A DNA stretch of 64,000 nt, from contig DATJLS010000059.1 of the NCBI GenBank assembly GCA_035509315.1, forward strand, positions 46,127 through 110,126. The letters run 5' to 3'. The notes beneath the pieces are model-generated. The model was given only the letters and a program-made list of their open reading frames with translations. It had not been told where the DNA came from and did not search any database. The stretch's first letter is position 1. Each line of letters opens with the position of its first letter. The position numbers and the translations under genes were made by a program. Below, piece after piece: positions 34,392 through 43,092 of the stretch. This DNA comes from JAKAWQ01 sp035509315 (GTDB lineage: Bacteria; Pseudomonadota; Alphaproteobacteria; Acetobacterales; Acetobacteraceae).

Positions 34392-35458
34392 GTCCTGCTT
34401 CCTTCCTTCAGTGAACCGATGCCAAGCGAGCCATCGGACGCAGACAATCGCACTCTGGACTTACCCTCGTCCTGACCTTCGTCGATATCAGGGGCATTGA
34501 TATCGGGGGCATTCGATCGTGCCGGCATCTCCGCCGGGACACTCTCCAGAAAGCTCGCCGAGGGCACGAAGAACAGCGTTCCGGTGACGGCGCGGCTATA
34601 GTCCAGCAATCGATCATAGTTGCCGGGCGGTTTGCCGACAAACATGTTCGTCAGCATCTGCTCGATCCTTTTCGGGGATCGGGCGTAACCGATGAAATAG
34701 GTTCCGAACTCCCCCTTGCCGATATTCCCGAACGGCATGTTGTCGCGCACGATCTCCAGTTCCTCTCCGTCCTCCACGATTGTCGTCAGCGCGTTGTGTG
34801 CGAAGCTCGGCTTCACGGCGTCATCGAGCTCGATATCGGACAATTTCTTCCTTCCGACGATCTTCTCCTGTTCCTCGATCGGCAGCGCGTTCCATCGGGC
34901 CAGGTCATGGAGGTATTTTTGCACGATCACATAGCTCCCGCCGGCGAACGCGGCATCCTCCTCGCCGATGATGGTGGCATCGATTGCCGCCTGCTCGACG
35001 GGATTTTCCGTGCCGTCAACGAAGCCGATCAGGTCGCGATCGTCGAAATAGTTGAAGCCCTGCACTTCGTCCGCGACGGAAACCGCGCCGCCGACCCGCG
35101 ACATGATCTGCGTGGCCAATTCGAAACAGAGATCCATGCGCGCCGCGCGAATATGAAAGAGGATGTCACCCGGCGTCGCGACGGCGTGATGCCGGCCGCG
35201 GATCTCGCGGAACGGATGCAAATCCTTCGGCTTCGGCCCTCCGAACAGCCGGTCCCAGGCGGCGGAGCCGAACGCAAGGATGCATGAGAGCTGACCTTCG
35301 AGGTCGCGGAAACCGACCGCGCGCACCAGCGCGGCCAGCTCGCCGCACATGCTCCGCACCGCCGCCTCATGCTCCGCTCCGGGATTGATCGTCGCGACAA
35401 GAAAGATGGCGGCCCGCGTCAATCTTGCGGCGACCGGTTGCTGTACGGTGGGTGGCAC
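34388..35458 (-). CDS. DyP-type haem peroxidase, encapsulin cargo
   Basis: 356 residues from GTG 35458 with GGAG six bases upstream. DyP marks: GFVDGTENP (distal Asp), the LFHIRA segment, SFAHNALTT with the probable proximal His, YARSPKRIEQMLTNMF and TGTLFFVPS. It oxidises dyes and phenolic compounds with H2O2. The C-terminus has a linker with a duplicated DINAPDID and ends DGSLGIGSLKEGSRT, an encapsulin cargo-loading peptide, so the enzyme should be packaged in the shell encoded next. No export signal. The promoter is likely in the 289-base gap upstream. Confidence 0.97.
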   Translation of the reverse strand: MPPTVQQPVAARLTRAAIFLVATINPGAEHEAAVRSMCGELAALVRAVGFRDLEGQLSCILAFGSAAWDRLFGGPKPKDLHPFREIRGRHHAVATPGDILFHIRAARMDLCFELATQIMSRVGGAVSVADEVQGFNYFDDRDLIGFVDGTENPVEQAAIDATIIGEEDAAFAGGSYVIVQKYLHDLARWNALPIEEQEKIVGRKKLSDIELDDAVKPSFAHNALTTIVEDGEELEIVRDNMPFGNIGKGEFGTYFIGYARSPKRIEQMLTNMFVGKPPGNYDRLLDYSRAVTGTLFFVPSASFLESVPAEMPARSNAPDINAPDIDEGQDEGKSRVRLSASDGSLGIGSLKEGSRT

Positions 35459-35606
35459 GCCTCACTCCCTGCGGACCTGATCGGATGATTTAGAGCGCGG
35501 ACAGGCCGGGACGTAAACCGTGCAGCCCTTCCAGAGTGCCGATGTTCACCCGACGCAACGAGGTCGTTTTGGCGGGCGGGCGAACATTCGGTGAACTCTG
35601 GGACAG

Positions 35607-35646
35607 GATGACCGAAGATGGAACCATCGCGGGTCTGAATCACGCT
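35607..35646 (-). repeat. Dispersed intergenic repeat C, copy 4 (partial)
   Basis: GATGACCGAAGATGG ... GGGTCTGAATCACGC matches the copy at 15894-15943 but lacks the T-rich tail and hairpin. It is followed by a short tandem, ATCACGCTCC twice within 24 bases. It lies between the DUF4239 gene and the encapsulin operon promoter. Confidence 0.6.
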
Positions 35647-35747
35647 CCAGATCACGCTCCGGGGGCTTCCGTTCGGCGACGGGCTTCGCTCTCACAGCGC
35701 CGAAGAGCAGCCATAGGGTGGAAAGCGGGGTCGGATCGGTCGGGTGA

Positions 35748-36524
35748 TCAATCGAGACCGAGCTGGTGCAGGAAGGCCGGTTCGATCGTATTGCCGCCGG
35801 AGGCGAAGGGCCGGTCATTGACGGCGAGCAGGAGGAGGCAGGCGGCGAGCGCCGTTGCGAGAATAAAAATTCCCGTAGCGGCGGTCCTGCGCTGGTCGAT
35901 ATGCACGAGCGCGAGCGTCAGCAGCAGCAGGACGCCAAGGATCACGATCACGGCCCATTGGAGGGGCGCGACCACGGGCTGGCTGAGAAGCACGCGCTCC
36001 CGCCGTGCCGAGACAACCGTATCGATGGCGGCGATCGCGCGTTCCTGGGCGAGGACCTGATTGGGGCCGGCCGGCACGAACGCGAAGAGCGTCCTCATCG
36101 CCTCGACCAGCGGCGGCGGTACCGGCTGAAGGCTCGCGCGCCCTTCCGCCATCGCCGGCCAGTCTTTCGCATCGACGAAGTGAAGATAGCGCCGGATCGA
36201 GGCGTGGACCGCGTCGCGGGTATCGGCCGGCAGAAGGTCCGCGAACAGCGCGGCTTCATGGAGCCCATTTGCTTCCTGGGCGACATCCGCATCCGCATGA
36301 TCGAGATTCGCCCACACCCGCGCGGAGAGAAAGGCGATCAGGAGGCCGGTGATGACGGCGAGCGGCGTCAGCAGCACCGGCGTGACAAGCCTCAGATCCG
36401 CAGCGATCGGCCGGTTCGAGAAATACGTGGTCACGGCGAGGAGCAGCAGCGCGACCACGTACCAGAACCCGAACATCATGAACGCAATCGCCGGCGTCGG
36501 GTGCGACTCGACCCACATGATCAT
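35748..36524 (-). CDS. DUF4239 family membrane protein
   Basis: 258 residues from ATG 36524, which follows GGGGAGGA at good distance. Two N-terminal membrane helices (AIAFMMFGFWYVVALLLLAV, LTPLAVITGLLIAFLSA), a soluble central helical domain with DADVAQEANGLHEAALFADLL, and two C-terminal helices (AVIVILGVLLLLTLALVHI, GIFILATALAACLLLLAV). This layout is the DUF4239 family (bestrophin-like channel relatives); transport role unproven. Confidence 0.85.
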   Translation of the reverse strand: MIMWVESHPTPAIAFMMFGFWYVVALLLLAVTTYFSNRPIAADLRLVTPVLLTPLAVITGLLIAFLSARVWANLDHADADVAQEANGLHEAALFADLLPADTRDAVHASIRRYLHFVDAKDWPAMAEGRASLQPVPPPLVEAMRTLFAFVPAGPNQVLAQERAIAAIDTVVSARRERVLLSQPVVAPLQWAVIVILGVLLLLTLALVHIDQRRTAATGIFILATALAACLLLLAVNDRPFASGGNTIEPAFLHQLGLD

Positions 36525-36580
36525 GTCTGCTTCCTCCCCGGACGGGGCGGCGATCCGCCCGCAATTCTTATCGACGAGAT

Positions 36581-37222
36581 CTAGAAAGCGATTCCCCGCC
36601 ATGCGGCTGCCAGCACGCCCTCACCCACCAGGACGCCGCCGGCGAGCCGGTTCACGGCCCGCCCGGCCCGACGGGTGCGAATAAGGCGGCGAAAACGCGC
36701 GCCGCAGAGCGAATAGCATCCATCGACAGCGAAGCCCACGACCAGCACGCTTGGCAGCATGAGGGCGAGCTGAGCGGTGAGCGAAGCGTGCGGGTTGAGG
36801 AATTGCGGCACGAACATCATAAAGAAGAGGACGGATTTCGGGTTGAACACGGTCGTCAGATAGGCGTGGAGGAAGATCCGCCTCCGGGAACGCGGTCGGG
36901 AACACGGCGACACTGGCGCGATACCCGTCTCCACCGAAGGTGGCGCGCGCCACAGCCGGATCCCGAGAAAGACCAGATAGGCGCAGCCGATAAGCTTGAT
37001 CACGCCAAAGGCGGTCGCGGACGCTGCAAGCAGGGCGCCCAGGCCGCACAGGGCGGCGGCGAGACATGTGGCGTCCCCGAGCGCCGTGCCGGCGACGACC
37101 GCAAGGGCGGCGCGCCGGCCTTGCGCAAGCGCATAGGAGACGACGAGGAGAATGACAGGACCGGGTGTGGCCGCCATGATGAGATAGGTGATCGTGAAGG
37201 CAATCCAGCTGGTGAGGGTCAT
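36581..37222 (-). CDS. LysE/RhtB family amino-acid exporter
   Basis: 213 residues from ATG 37222 with GGAG eight bases upstream. Family marks: AATPGPVILLVVSYALAQGRR, GTALGDATCLAAALCGLG, IKLIGCAYLVFLGIRLWR and FNPKSVLFFMMFVPQFL, with about six membrane helices. It exports amino acids or related metabolites by proton exchange. Substrate unknown. Upstream of the DUF4239 gene by 56 bases on the same strand. Confidence 0.92.
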   Translation of the reverse strand: MTLTSWIAFTITYLIMAATPGPVILLVVSYALAQGRRAALAVVAGTALGDATCLAAALCGLGALLAASATAFGVIKLIGCAYLVFLGIRLWRAPPSVETGIAPVSPCSRPRSRRRIFLHAYLTTVFNPKSVLFFMMFVPQFLNPHASLTAQLALMLPSVLVVGFAVDGCYSLCGARFRRLIRTRRAGRAVNRLAGGVLVGEGVLAAAWRGIAF

Positions 37223-37727
37223 CGCGCGCGCTCCGGTAGATGGGCGGGCCGTCCCGCCCGTCACGCCATTATGGCTTCCTTCGCTGTCTGGCCCGATATG
37301 AGCGGGCATCCGATCGGGTGGCCCTCATGCTCCGCTCAGGCGAACGCAGAGGCAAGGGTGCCCAAGAAGCCGGAGAAATGAATCCGGAGAAACCATAAAT
37401 CGTTACATTGCATCGACCAGCGCGTCAGCAATCGCGCTCATCGGCAAGCGATGGCCGAGAGAGAGCGTTGGCAGCATGGGTGATGATCCGGGCAGCCGGA
37501 TGGGTGATCGTGCGAAGCGGCCGGACAAACGAAGCGCGAAGCAAATTCTTGGAGAAGATTCATGATTTCACGACAGATACGACGCCGGAGCGGGATGCGT
37601 TCGTGCTCGCTCAATCCCGTTCTCGCCATTTGTTTTCCCGTGTGATTCAGATCTGCGATGATTCCACCTTCGGTCTTCACCCTCTATAGCCGTTCGATCT
37701 TCCTCTCTCAACCATTCGGGTGAGCTG
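37223..37727. other. Intergenic region with repeat C, copy 3
   Basis: About 500 bases without a credible gene between the divergent LysE and nuclease-fold genes. The right half (37589-37675) is a hairpin plus repeat C. The left part shows only a short TCCGG-N10-CCGGA inverted repeat and no recognised operator. Confidence 0.5.
37589..37675 (+). repeat. Dispersed intergenic repeat C, copy 3, with hairpin
   Basis: AGCGGGAT (37589-37596) pairs with ATCCCGTT (37614-37621), followed by CATTTGTTTTCCCG and then the conserved GTGATTCAGATCTGCG ... CACCTTCGGTC. It is the best-conserved copy. It resembles a plus-strand terminator, yet no plus-strand gene ends upstream, suggesting that the element spreads as a unit. 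Confidence 0.78.
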
Positions 37728-38591
37728 ATGTGCCGTCTTGTGCTGCTGCTTGTCCTGCTGTTGCCGTTTCCGGCCTTTGCCTCCGTGCTTACGGTCGCGA
37801 GCTGGAACATGGAGTGGCTCACGCTCCGGCCGGCCGGCGATCCTTCCCTGCCCGCCTCGGTAAAGCCCAAGCGGCCGGAGGATATCGCGCGGCTGCGCGC
37901 CTATGCGAACATCCTCGATGCCGATGTGGTGGCCATGGAAGAGGTGGATGGGCCGGCGGTGGCGGCAAAAATCTTCACGCCGGACCGCTATGCGCTTCAC
38001 TTCACGTCCGACAAGGTGGTGCAGCGTGTGGGGCTGGCGATCCGCCGCGGCATCGCCTTCACGGCGAACCCGGACCTCACCGCCCTCGATCCCTATCCGC
38101 CCGATGCGCCGGAGCAGCTGCGAAGCGGCGCGGACGTGACCCTTCATCTCGGCGGGGTGGATCTGCGCATCCTTGCCGTGCATCTGAAGAGCGGCTGCTG
38201 GGAGGTTCCGCTCGACGAGAACCGGCCGGCCTGCAAGGTTCTGCGCGAGCAACTTCCGGTGCTCGAACACTGGATCGCGGCGCGCCGCCGCGCCAGAACG
38301 CCCTTCCTCATCATCGGCGACTTCAACCGCGTGCTCGGGCCGGATGAGGATTTCCTCGCCGGGCTCGACAAAGCGGCGCCGCTCGCCGTCGCCACCGAAG
38401 GCGTTCGCAACCCGTGCTGGGGTGGGCGCTACGATACCTTCATCGACCAGATCCTGGCCGGTGATGAAGCCCGAGGCTGGATGGAGAAAGCGAGCTTCCG
38501 CGTGCTCGTCTACCGCGAGACCGCGCCCGTCTGGCGCGAGCGGTTGTCCGATCATTGCCCGGTGGCCGTCGATTTCAACCTGCCGAACTGA
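37728..38591 (+). CDS. Secreted endonuclease/exonuclease/phosphatase-fold protein
   Basis: 287 residues with a signal peptide (LVLLLVLLLPFPAFA). Catalytic motifs of the fold are all visible: ASWNMEW, MEEVDG (metal Glu), LAVHLKSGC (catalytic His), IIGDFNRVL (Asp/Asn) and the final DHCPVAVDF (Asp-His). Members cleave nucleic acids or phosphodiesters; the periplasmic location suggests scavenging or phospholipid/nucleotide hydrolysis. Substrate not predictable. Confidence 0.88.
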   Translation: MCRLVLLLVLLLPFPAFASVLTVASWNMEWLTLRPAGDPSLPASVKPKRPEDIARLRAYANILDADVVAMEEVDGPAVAAKIFTPDRYALHFTSDKVVQRVGLAIRRGIAFTANPDLTALDPYPPDAPEQLRSGADVTLHLGGVDLRILAVHLKSGCWEVPLDENRPACKVLREQLPVLEHWIAARRRARTPFLIIGDFNRVLGPDEDFLAGLDKAAPLAVATEGVRNPCWGGRYDTFIDQILAGDEARGWMEKASFRVLVYRETAPVWRERLSDHCPVAVDFNLPN

Positions 38592-38624
38592 ATCCGCCCC
38601 GCCCGCCGGCGCCGCGGGGCTGAC

Positions 38625-38648
38625 GGGCAAGGGCAAGGGCAAGGGCAA
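38625..38648. repeat. Tandem GGGCAA hexamer, four copies
   Basis: Four exact GGGCAA units lie in the 97-base spacer between the nuclease-fold gene and the SDR gene. A short simple repeat of this kind may vary in number between strains. Confidence 0.8.
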
Positions 38649-38688
38649 TCCCGGGCATCATCGCATTGTTCGCCGCAAAGGAATCTTC

Positions 38689-39444
38689 ATGCCTCTCACG
38701 CTTTTCGTCTCCGGCGCCTCCGCCGGCTTCGGTGCCGCCGTCGCCCGCCGCTTCATCGCCGACGGACATCGCGTGATCGCGGCGGCGCGGCGTCACGAAC
38801 GGCTCGCCTCGCTCAAGAAAGATCTTGGCGAACGCCTTCTTCCCTTCGCGCTCGATATTACGGATGCGGAAGCGGTCGCCACGCTGCCCGGCAGCTTGCC
38901 GGCGGGCTGGCGGGAGGTGGATGTGCTCGTCAACAATGCCGGCCTCGCGCTCGGGCTCGATCCCGCGCAGAAGGCGAAGCTCTCGGACTGGGAGCGGATG
39001 GTGGCGACCAATGTCACCGGCCTCATCCGTCTCACCCACGCCTTCCTGCCCGGCATGGCGGAACGCAATCGCGGCCATATCGTCAATCTCAGCAGCACCG
39101 CCGCGCGCTATCCCTATCCGGGCGGGCATGTCTATGGTGCTTCGAAAGCGTTCGTCACGCAGTTCAGCCTCAATCTGCGCGCCGATCTCGTCGGCACGAA
39201 TGTGCGCGTGACCGACCTCGAACCCGGCCTTGTCGGCGGCACGGAGTTCAGCGCGGTGCGATTCGGCGACGCGGCCCGCGCGGCCGCCATCTATGTGGGC
39301 ACGACGCCGCTCACGCCCGAGGATATCGCCGAGGCGGTTGCCTGGGTGGTGGGGCTGCCGCCCCATTTCAACGTCAACCGCATGGAGATCATGCCGACCT
39401 GCCAGGCGCCGGGGCCGCTCGTCATCAAGCGGCACGAAAAATGA
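38689..39444 (+). CDS. SDR-family NADP-dependent 3-hydroxy acid dehydrogenase (YdfG-like)
   Basis: 251 residues from ATG 38689, with AAGGA six bases upstream. SDR motifs: SGASAGFG, DVLVNNAGLALG, NLSSTAARYPYPGG (catalytic Ser) and YGASKAF. Segments such as LSDWERMVATNVTGLI and the C-terminal HFNVNRMEIMPTCQ are typical of YdfG, which oxidises L-allo-threonine, serine and 3-hydroxy acids. It converges with the SuhB-like gene, nine bases apart. Confidence 0.9.
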   Translation: MPLTLFVSGASAGFGAAVARRFIADGHRVIAAARRHERLASLKKDLGERLLPFALDITDAEAVATLPGSLPAGWREVDVLVNNAGLALGLDPAQKAKLSDWERMVATNVTGLIRLTHAFLPGMAERNRGHIVNLSSTAARYPYPGGHVYGASKAFVTQFSLNLRADLVGTNVRVTDLEPGLVGGTEFSAVRFGDAARAAAIYVGTTPLTPEDIAEAVAWVVGLPPHFNVNRMEIMPTCQAPGPLVIKRHEK

Positions 39445-39453
39445 GCCGGGCCG

Positions 39454-40260
39454 TCAGCCCGCTTCGAGAGGGATGCCGGTCAGACCGGACATGGCATCCG
39501 CGATTCCGGGCGTTGCGGCGAGGATGGGCCCGCCATGCGCGAGCCCACCGGAGGCGAGGAAGGGGCTGATCCTGCCGCCGGCCTCGCGGACCAGGAGAAG
39601 GCCCGCGAGACAGTCCCACGCATTGATGTGCAGCTCGGCATAGGCATCCGATCGTCCGTCCGCGACATAGGCAAGGCCGAGCGCGCCCGACCCGCCACGG
39701 CGCACGGAAGGGCCGGCGGCGAGCACGTTTCCGAGCAGGGCGAGATAGCGCGCATTTTCGATGCGCGGAGACCAGCCGATCTCGACCATCGCCTCGTTCA
39801 TCGCGCGGGTCGACGCGACGGTGATGGGCGCGCCGTTGCGCGTTGCCCCGCGGCCGCGCCGGGCGAAATAGAGCTCGTTCCGCACCGGGTCGAGAATGGC
39901 GCCGAGCGTCATCTCGCCTTCGGAGAGGAAGGCAGCCGAGATACAGAAATGCGGCATGAGACGAACGAAATTGGCTGTGCCGTCGATCGGATCGACGACC
40001 CAGAGACGCGCGCCGAAGCTGCCCGACCCGTTGCCACCGGTTTCCTCTCCAAGGAAATCATCCGTGGGGAACGCCCCGAGCAGCCGCTCCTTCAGCAGGC
40101 GCTCCACGGCGCCGTCCGCGGCGCTGACGAAATCCTGCGGCCCTTTCCGCCCGATCTCAAGCCGGGCAGGCGCGGCGAGATAGGCGAGCACTTCCTTGCC
40201 GGCCGCGCGCATGGCATCCAGCAGCGCGGCCTCCCGCGCATCGACGGACCGATCGCTCAT
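39454..40260 (-). CDS. Inositol monophosphatase family protein (SuhB-like)
   Basis: 268 residues. Metal-site motifs: FLGEETGGN (Glu), WVVDPIDGTANFVR (Asp-x-Ile-Asp-Gly-Thr) and NAWDCLAGLLLVREAGG (Asp). It dephosphorylates inositol-1-phosphate or related sugar phosphates using Mg. It lies downstream of iolD on the same strand, about 200 bases away, with a structured spacer containing a terminator-like hairpin, so the two may be transcribed separately. Confidence 0.93.
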   Translation of the reverse strand: MSDRSVDAREAALLDAMRAAGKEVLAYLAAPARLEIGRKGPQDFVSAADGAVERLLKERLLGAFPTDDFLGEETGGNGSGSFGARLWVVDPIDGTANFVRLMPHFCISAAFLSEGEMTLGAILDPVRNELYFARRGRGATRNGAPITVASTRAMNEAMVEIGWSPRIENARYLALLGNVLAAGPSVRRGGSGALGLAYVADGRSDAYAELHINAWDCLAGLLLVREAGGRISPFLASGGLAHGGPILAATPGIADAMSGLTGIPLEAG

Positions 40261-40310
40261 TGTCTTTCTTTCTGATCAGCTCGCGAGATCAATATGGCTT
40301 CTGGTGGATC

Positions 40311-40379
40311 GGGGCACCCCGTGACGGGGTCCCTGCCGACTTGTCGGCGGGGTGCCCCGAACGTGTTCGCGGGGACCCC
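40311..40379. repeat. Interlocking inverted repeats inside repeat B copy 2
   Basis: Three pairs are seen. GGGGCACCCC (40311-40320) pairs with GGGGTGCCCC (40349-40358). GGGGTCCC (40326-40333) pairs with GGGACCCC (40372-40379). GCCGAC (40335-40340) pairs with GTCGGC (40343-40348). The first two overlap in order A-B-A'-B', so they cannot form as simple nested hairpins; they are either mutually exclusive or pseudoknotted. Confidence 0.8.
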
Positions 40380-40426
40380 GGCGCAGACCGATCCGCCAAA
40401 GCTCAAGGGGAAGACATGGAATTGAT

Positions 40427-40472
40427 CGAGAAAACAAAGCGAGAGCGTGACGATCTGAAATCATCACGCTCT
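40427..40472 (-). terminator. Terminator hairpin overlapping the iolD stop
   Basis: AGAGCGTGA (40442-40450) pairs perfectly with TCACGCTCT (40464-40472). On the minus strand CGCTTTGTTTTCTCG follows the stem. The distal arm contains the TGA stop of iolD (40464-40466). Confidence 0.72.
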
Positions 40473-42299
40473 GGCCGTGAGATGCTGTTCGTAGGCGGCG
40501 CGGGCAGCGCGGACCTCCGCTCGGGTCGAGACTTCCGGCACACCCACCTCCCACCAGGCACCGCCTTCCTGGGTGGTGATTGCCGGATCCGTCTCGATGA
40601 CCGCGACGAAGGTCCGCGGCGCGGCGCGCGCGCGGACGAGGGCCGCCTCAAGCTCTGCGATCGTGCGCACCCGCTCTGAGATCGCGCCGAGGCTCGCGGC
40701 ATGGGCGGCGAAATCGATGGGCGGCAAGGTGACATGGCGGGCATCGGCGAGAAGATTGTTGAAGGAGGCGCCGCCGGTTGCACGCTGCAGCCGGTCGATG
40801 CAGCCGAAGCCGCCATTGTCGAGCACGACGAGGATGAGCTTGAGCCCGAGCATGACCGAGGTCGCGATCTCGGAATTCATCATCAAATAGCTGCCGTCGC
40901 CGAGAAGGGTGAAGACCGCGGCCTCCGGCCGGGCAAGCGCCACGCCAAGCGCGCCCGCGATTTCATAGCCCATGCAGGAATAGCCATATTCCAGGTGATA
41001 ATCGCCGGGCAGATGGCTCTGCCAGAGCTTGTGCAACTCCCCCGGAAGACCGCCGGCGGCGGCGACGATGACACCCTCCGGCCCGGCGACGCGGCGCACC
41101 ACGCCGATCACCTCGGCATCCGAGGGGCGTGGACGGTTGGAAGGCGCGCTCACGCGAAGGAGCGTCTCCTGCCAGGCGGCGATCCCGTCCTTTGCCCGTG
41201 CTTCCCATCCAGCCGGCGCGCGGTAATCGCCGAGGGCGTCATCCAGCGCCGCAAGCCCCGCCCGTGCATCGGCGATGAGGGGGAACGCGAATTGCTTGGC
41301 GGCATCGAAGGGCTGGACATTGAGGCCGATCAATCTTCGTTCGGGCCGGAAAAGAACATGCGAACCGGTGGTGAAATCCGTAAGTCGGGTGCCGACGGCA
41401 AGAACAACGTCCGCCTCGCGGGCAAGCGCATTCGCCGCCGCCGTGCCGGTGACCCCGATCGCGCCGAGATTGAGCGGATGGGCCGAGGTGAGCGTGCCCT
41501 TGCCGGCCTGGGTCTCGGCGAAAGGGATCGCATGCGTCCGGCAGAAATGGTCGAGCGCGGCGGCGGCACCGCTATAGGCCACCCCACCGCCGGCGATGGC
41601 CAGCGGCGCCTTGGCCGTGCGCAGCGCGGCGGCGGCGTCGGCAAGCTCGGCCGGATCGGGCGGGGGGCGGCGGATACGCCAGACGCGGGGGGTGAGGAAG
41701 GCGCGCGGACAGTCGAATGCCTCGGCCTGCACGTCCTGGCAAAGAGAGAGAGTCACCGGACCGCACTCGGCCGGATCGGTGAGCACGGACATCGCGCGCG
41801 GCAGGGCGGCAAGGATCTGCTCGGGGCGGAGGATGCGATCAAAATAACGCGAGACGGGGCGGAAACAGTCATTGACCGAGACCGTGCCGTCTTCGAAATC
41901 CTCGAGCTGCTGGAGCACCGGGTCGGGCCGGCGCGAGGCGAAGACATCCGCCGGCAGCAGAAGCACGGGCAGGCGGTTGACATGGGCAAGCGCCGCCGCC
42001 GTCACCATGTTGGTGGCGCCGGGGCCGATCGAGGTCGTGCAGGCCATGATCCGCCGGCGCGCGGAAGCCTTGGCAAAGGCGATGGCGGAATGGGCCATGG
42101 CCTGCTCGTTATGGCTGCGGAATGTGGTCAATGTCTCGCCGGCCGCCGCAAGGGCTTCGCCGAGGCCGGCGACATTGCCGTGACCGAAAATCGCCCATAT
42201 GCCGGCAAAAAGCGGCATTTCCACACCCGCGACCTCGGTGCGCTGGGCGGCGAGATAACCCACCAGAGCCTGGGCCATGGTCAGACGGATCGTGTCCAT
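40464..42299 (-). CDS. iolD: 3D-(3,5/4)-trihydroxycyclohexane-1,2-dione hydrolase (IolD)
   Basis: 611 residues from ATG 42299, with GGGAGG about eleven bases upstream. A thiamine-diphosphate enzyme: N-terminal half with GATNMVTAAALAHVNRLPVL, QQLEDFEDGTVSVNDCFRPV and VDVQ-type segments typical of IolD; central Rossmann-like domain; C-terminal ThDP site GDGSYLMMNSEIATS and NGGFGCIDRLQ. It opens the ring of the dione intermediate in myo-inositol catabolism. IolB, C and E are not in the window. Together with the IolG-like gene at 19839 it indicates inositol use. Confidence 0.93.
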   Translation of the reverse strand: MDTIRLTMAQALVGYLAAQRTEVAGVEMPLFAGIWAIFGHGNVAGLGEALAAAGETLTTFRSHNEQAMAHSAIAFAKASARRRIMACTTSIGPGATNMVTAAALAHVNRLPVLLLPADVFASRRPDPVLQQLEDFEDGTVSVNDCFRPVSRYFDRILRPEQILAALPRAMSVLTDPAECGPVTLSLCQDVQAEAFDCPRAFLTPRVWRIRRPPPDPAELADAAAALRTAKAPLAIAGGGVAYSGAAAALDHFCRTHAIPFAETQAGKGTLTSAHPLNLGAIGVTGTAAANALAREADVVLAVGTRLTDFTTGSHVLFRPERRLIGLNVQPFDAAKQFAFPLIADARAGLAALDDALGDYRAPAGWEARAKDGIAAWQETLLRVSAPSNRPRPSDAEVIGVVRRVAGPEGVIVAAAGGLPGELHKLWQSHLPGDYHLEYGYSCMGYEIAGALGVALARPEAAVFTLLGDGSYLMMNSEIATSVMLGLKLILVVLDNGGFGCIDRLQRATGGASFNNLLADARHVTLPPIDFAAHAASLGAISERVRTIAELEAALVRARAAPRTFVAVIETDPAITTQEGGAWWEVGVPEVSTRAEVRAARAAYEQHLTARA

Positions 42300-42518
42300 G
42301 GATCGCCGGTCCTCCCTTACCGCCCTGGGGCCCGTTGCCACGCGCTCGGGCACAGGCCCTTTTTGCCGCCTACACCCTTCCGGCTTGCCCGCCAACCGCC
42401 CCCGCTCTCATCAACCTGGGCCGCATCGATCCGCGCCCCATCGACGTGCCATGCTCACCGCAGGCCCGTGCTCGCCGGGCCGGGGAATATACCAAAATAT
42501 GATATTGGATGAGACGAG

Positions 42519-42544
42519 CTGCGGGTGTGGCGGCGCACCCGCAG
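42519..42544 (-). repeat. Hairpin downstream of the HU gene
   Basis: CTGCGGGTG (42519-42527) pairs perfectly with CACCCGCAG (42536-42544). It lies 130 bases past the HU stop in the 376-base HU-iolD gap; the following minus-strand sequence is AT-rich but has no continuous T-run, so termination is possible rather than certain. The rest of this gap shows no gene; the AT-rich stretch 42487-42508 may be part of the iolD promoter. Confidence 0.5.
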
Positions 42545-42675
42545 GCGCGATCCGATCCTTGGGATCGCCCATCGACAGGACCGGTAGTACGGTGTGCTTA
42601 CATGATCCGATCACTCTTAATATGGCACGCGCGCGAAGGGTGGGGGGCGTTGCGCGCCCTCCGCTCCCGGCGCGA

Positions 42676-42945
42676 TCAGACCGCTTTCTTGAGCGAGGGC
42701 GAGGCCTTGAAGCGGACCGTCTTGCCAGCCTTGACGCGAATGGCCTCGCCGGTCCGCGGGTTGAGGCCCTTGCGCGCCTTGGTCTTGCGCACCGTGAAGG
42801 TTCCGAAGCTCGGCAGCTTGAACTTGCCGGTTTTCTTGAGCTCCCGAACGATCGCTCCCATCAGTTCGCCCGCGGCACGATTGGCCGCGACCCCCGAAAG
42901 TTCCGCGGATTCTTGGAGTACTTGGGCTATGAACGCTTTAGACAT
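42676..42945 (-). CDS. HU/IHF-family DNA-binding protein
   Basis: 89 residues from ATG 42945, which has GAGG five bases upstream. Typical HU length and order: two N-terminal helices (KAFIAQVLQESAELSGVAANR, AAGELMGAIVRELKKTGKF), the saddle KLPSFGTFTVRKTKARKG, and the DNA-binding arm with NPRTGEAIRV and KTVRFKASPSLKKAV. The arm Pro in GLNPRTG intercalates at DNA bends. Divergent from murQ. Confidence 0.95.
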   Translation of the reverse strand: MSKAFIAQVLQESAELSGVAANRAAGELMGAIVRELKKTGKFKLPSFGTFTVRKTKARKGLNPRTGEAIRVKAGKTVRFKASPSLKKAV

Positions 42946-43092
42946 CGCATCCTCATTGTTTGGGGAACCCACGCCTCAGCACGTGTGTCACCGCATTTTC
43001 GTTGGAGAGAACTGGCGCCTTCCCAAATCCAGCGCCGGAACGGCCTTTTAAAGGAAGCTTCGAGATTCGGCCAGACCTTTTGAAGAAAAATC

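Larger units (their letters stand above)
40286..40473. repeat. Dispersed intergenic repeat B, copy 2, with expanded loop
   Basis: The outer parts match copy 1 at 13843-13954 (ATATGGCTTCTGGTGGATC and GATCCGCCAAAGCTCA, then the terminator half). Between the palindrome arms, copy 1 has about 11 bases; here about 80 bases of very GC-rich interlocking inverted repeats are present (40311-40379). Confidence 0.8.

Noticed and set aside
37408..37689. Possible 93-codon plus-strand gene
   Set aside because: No ribosome site or family, and its 3' half is repeat C.
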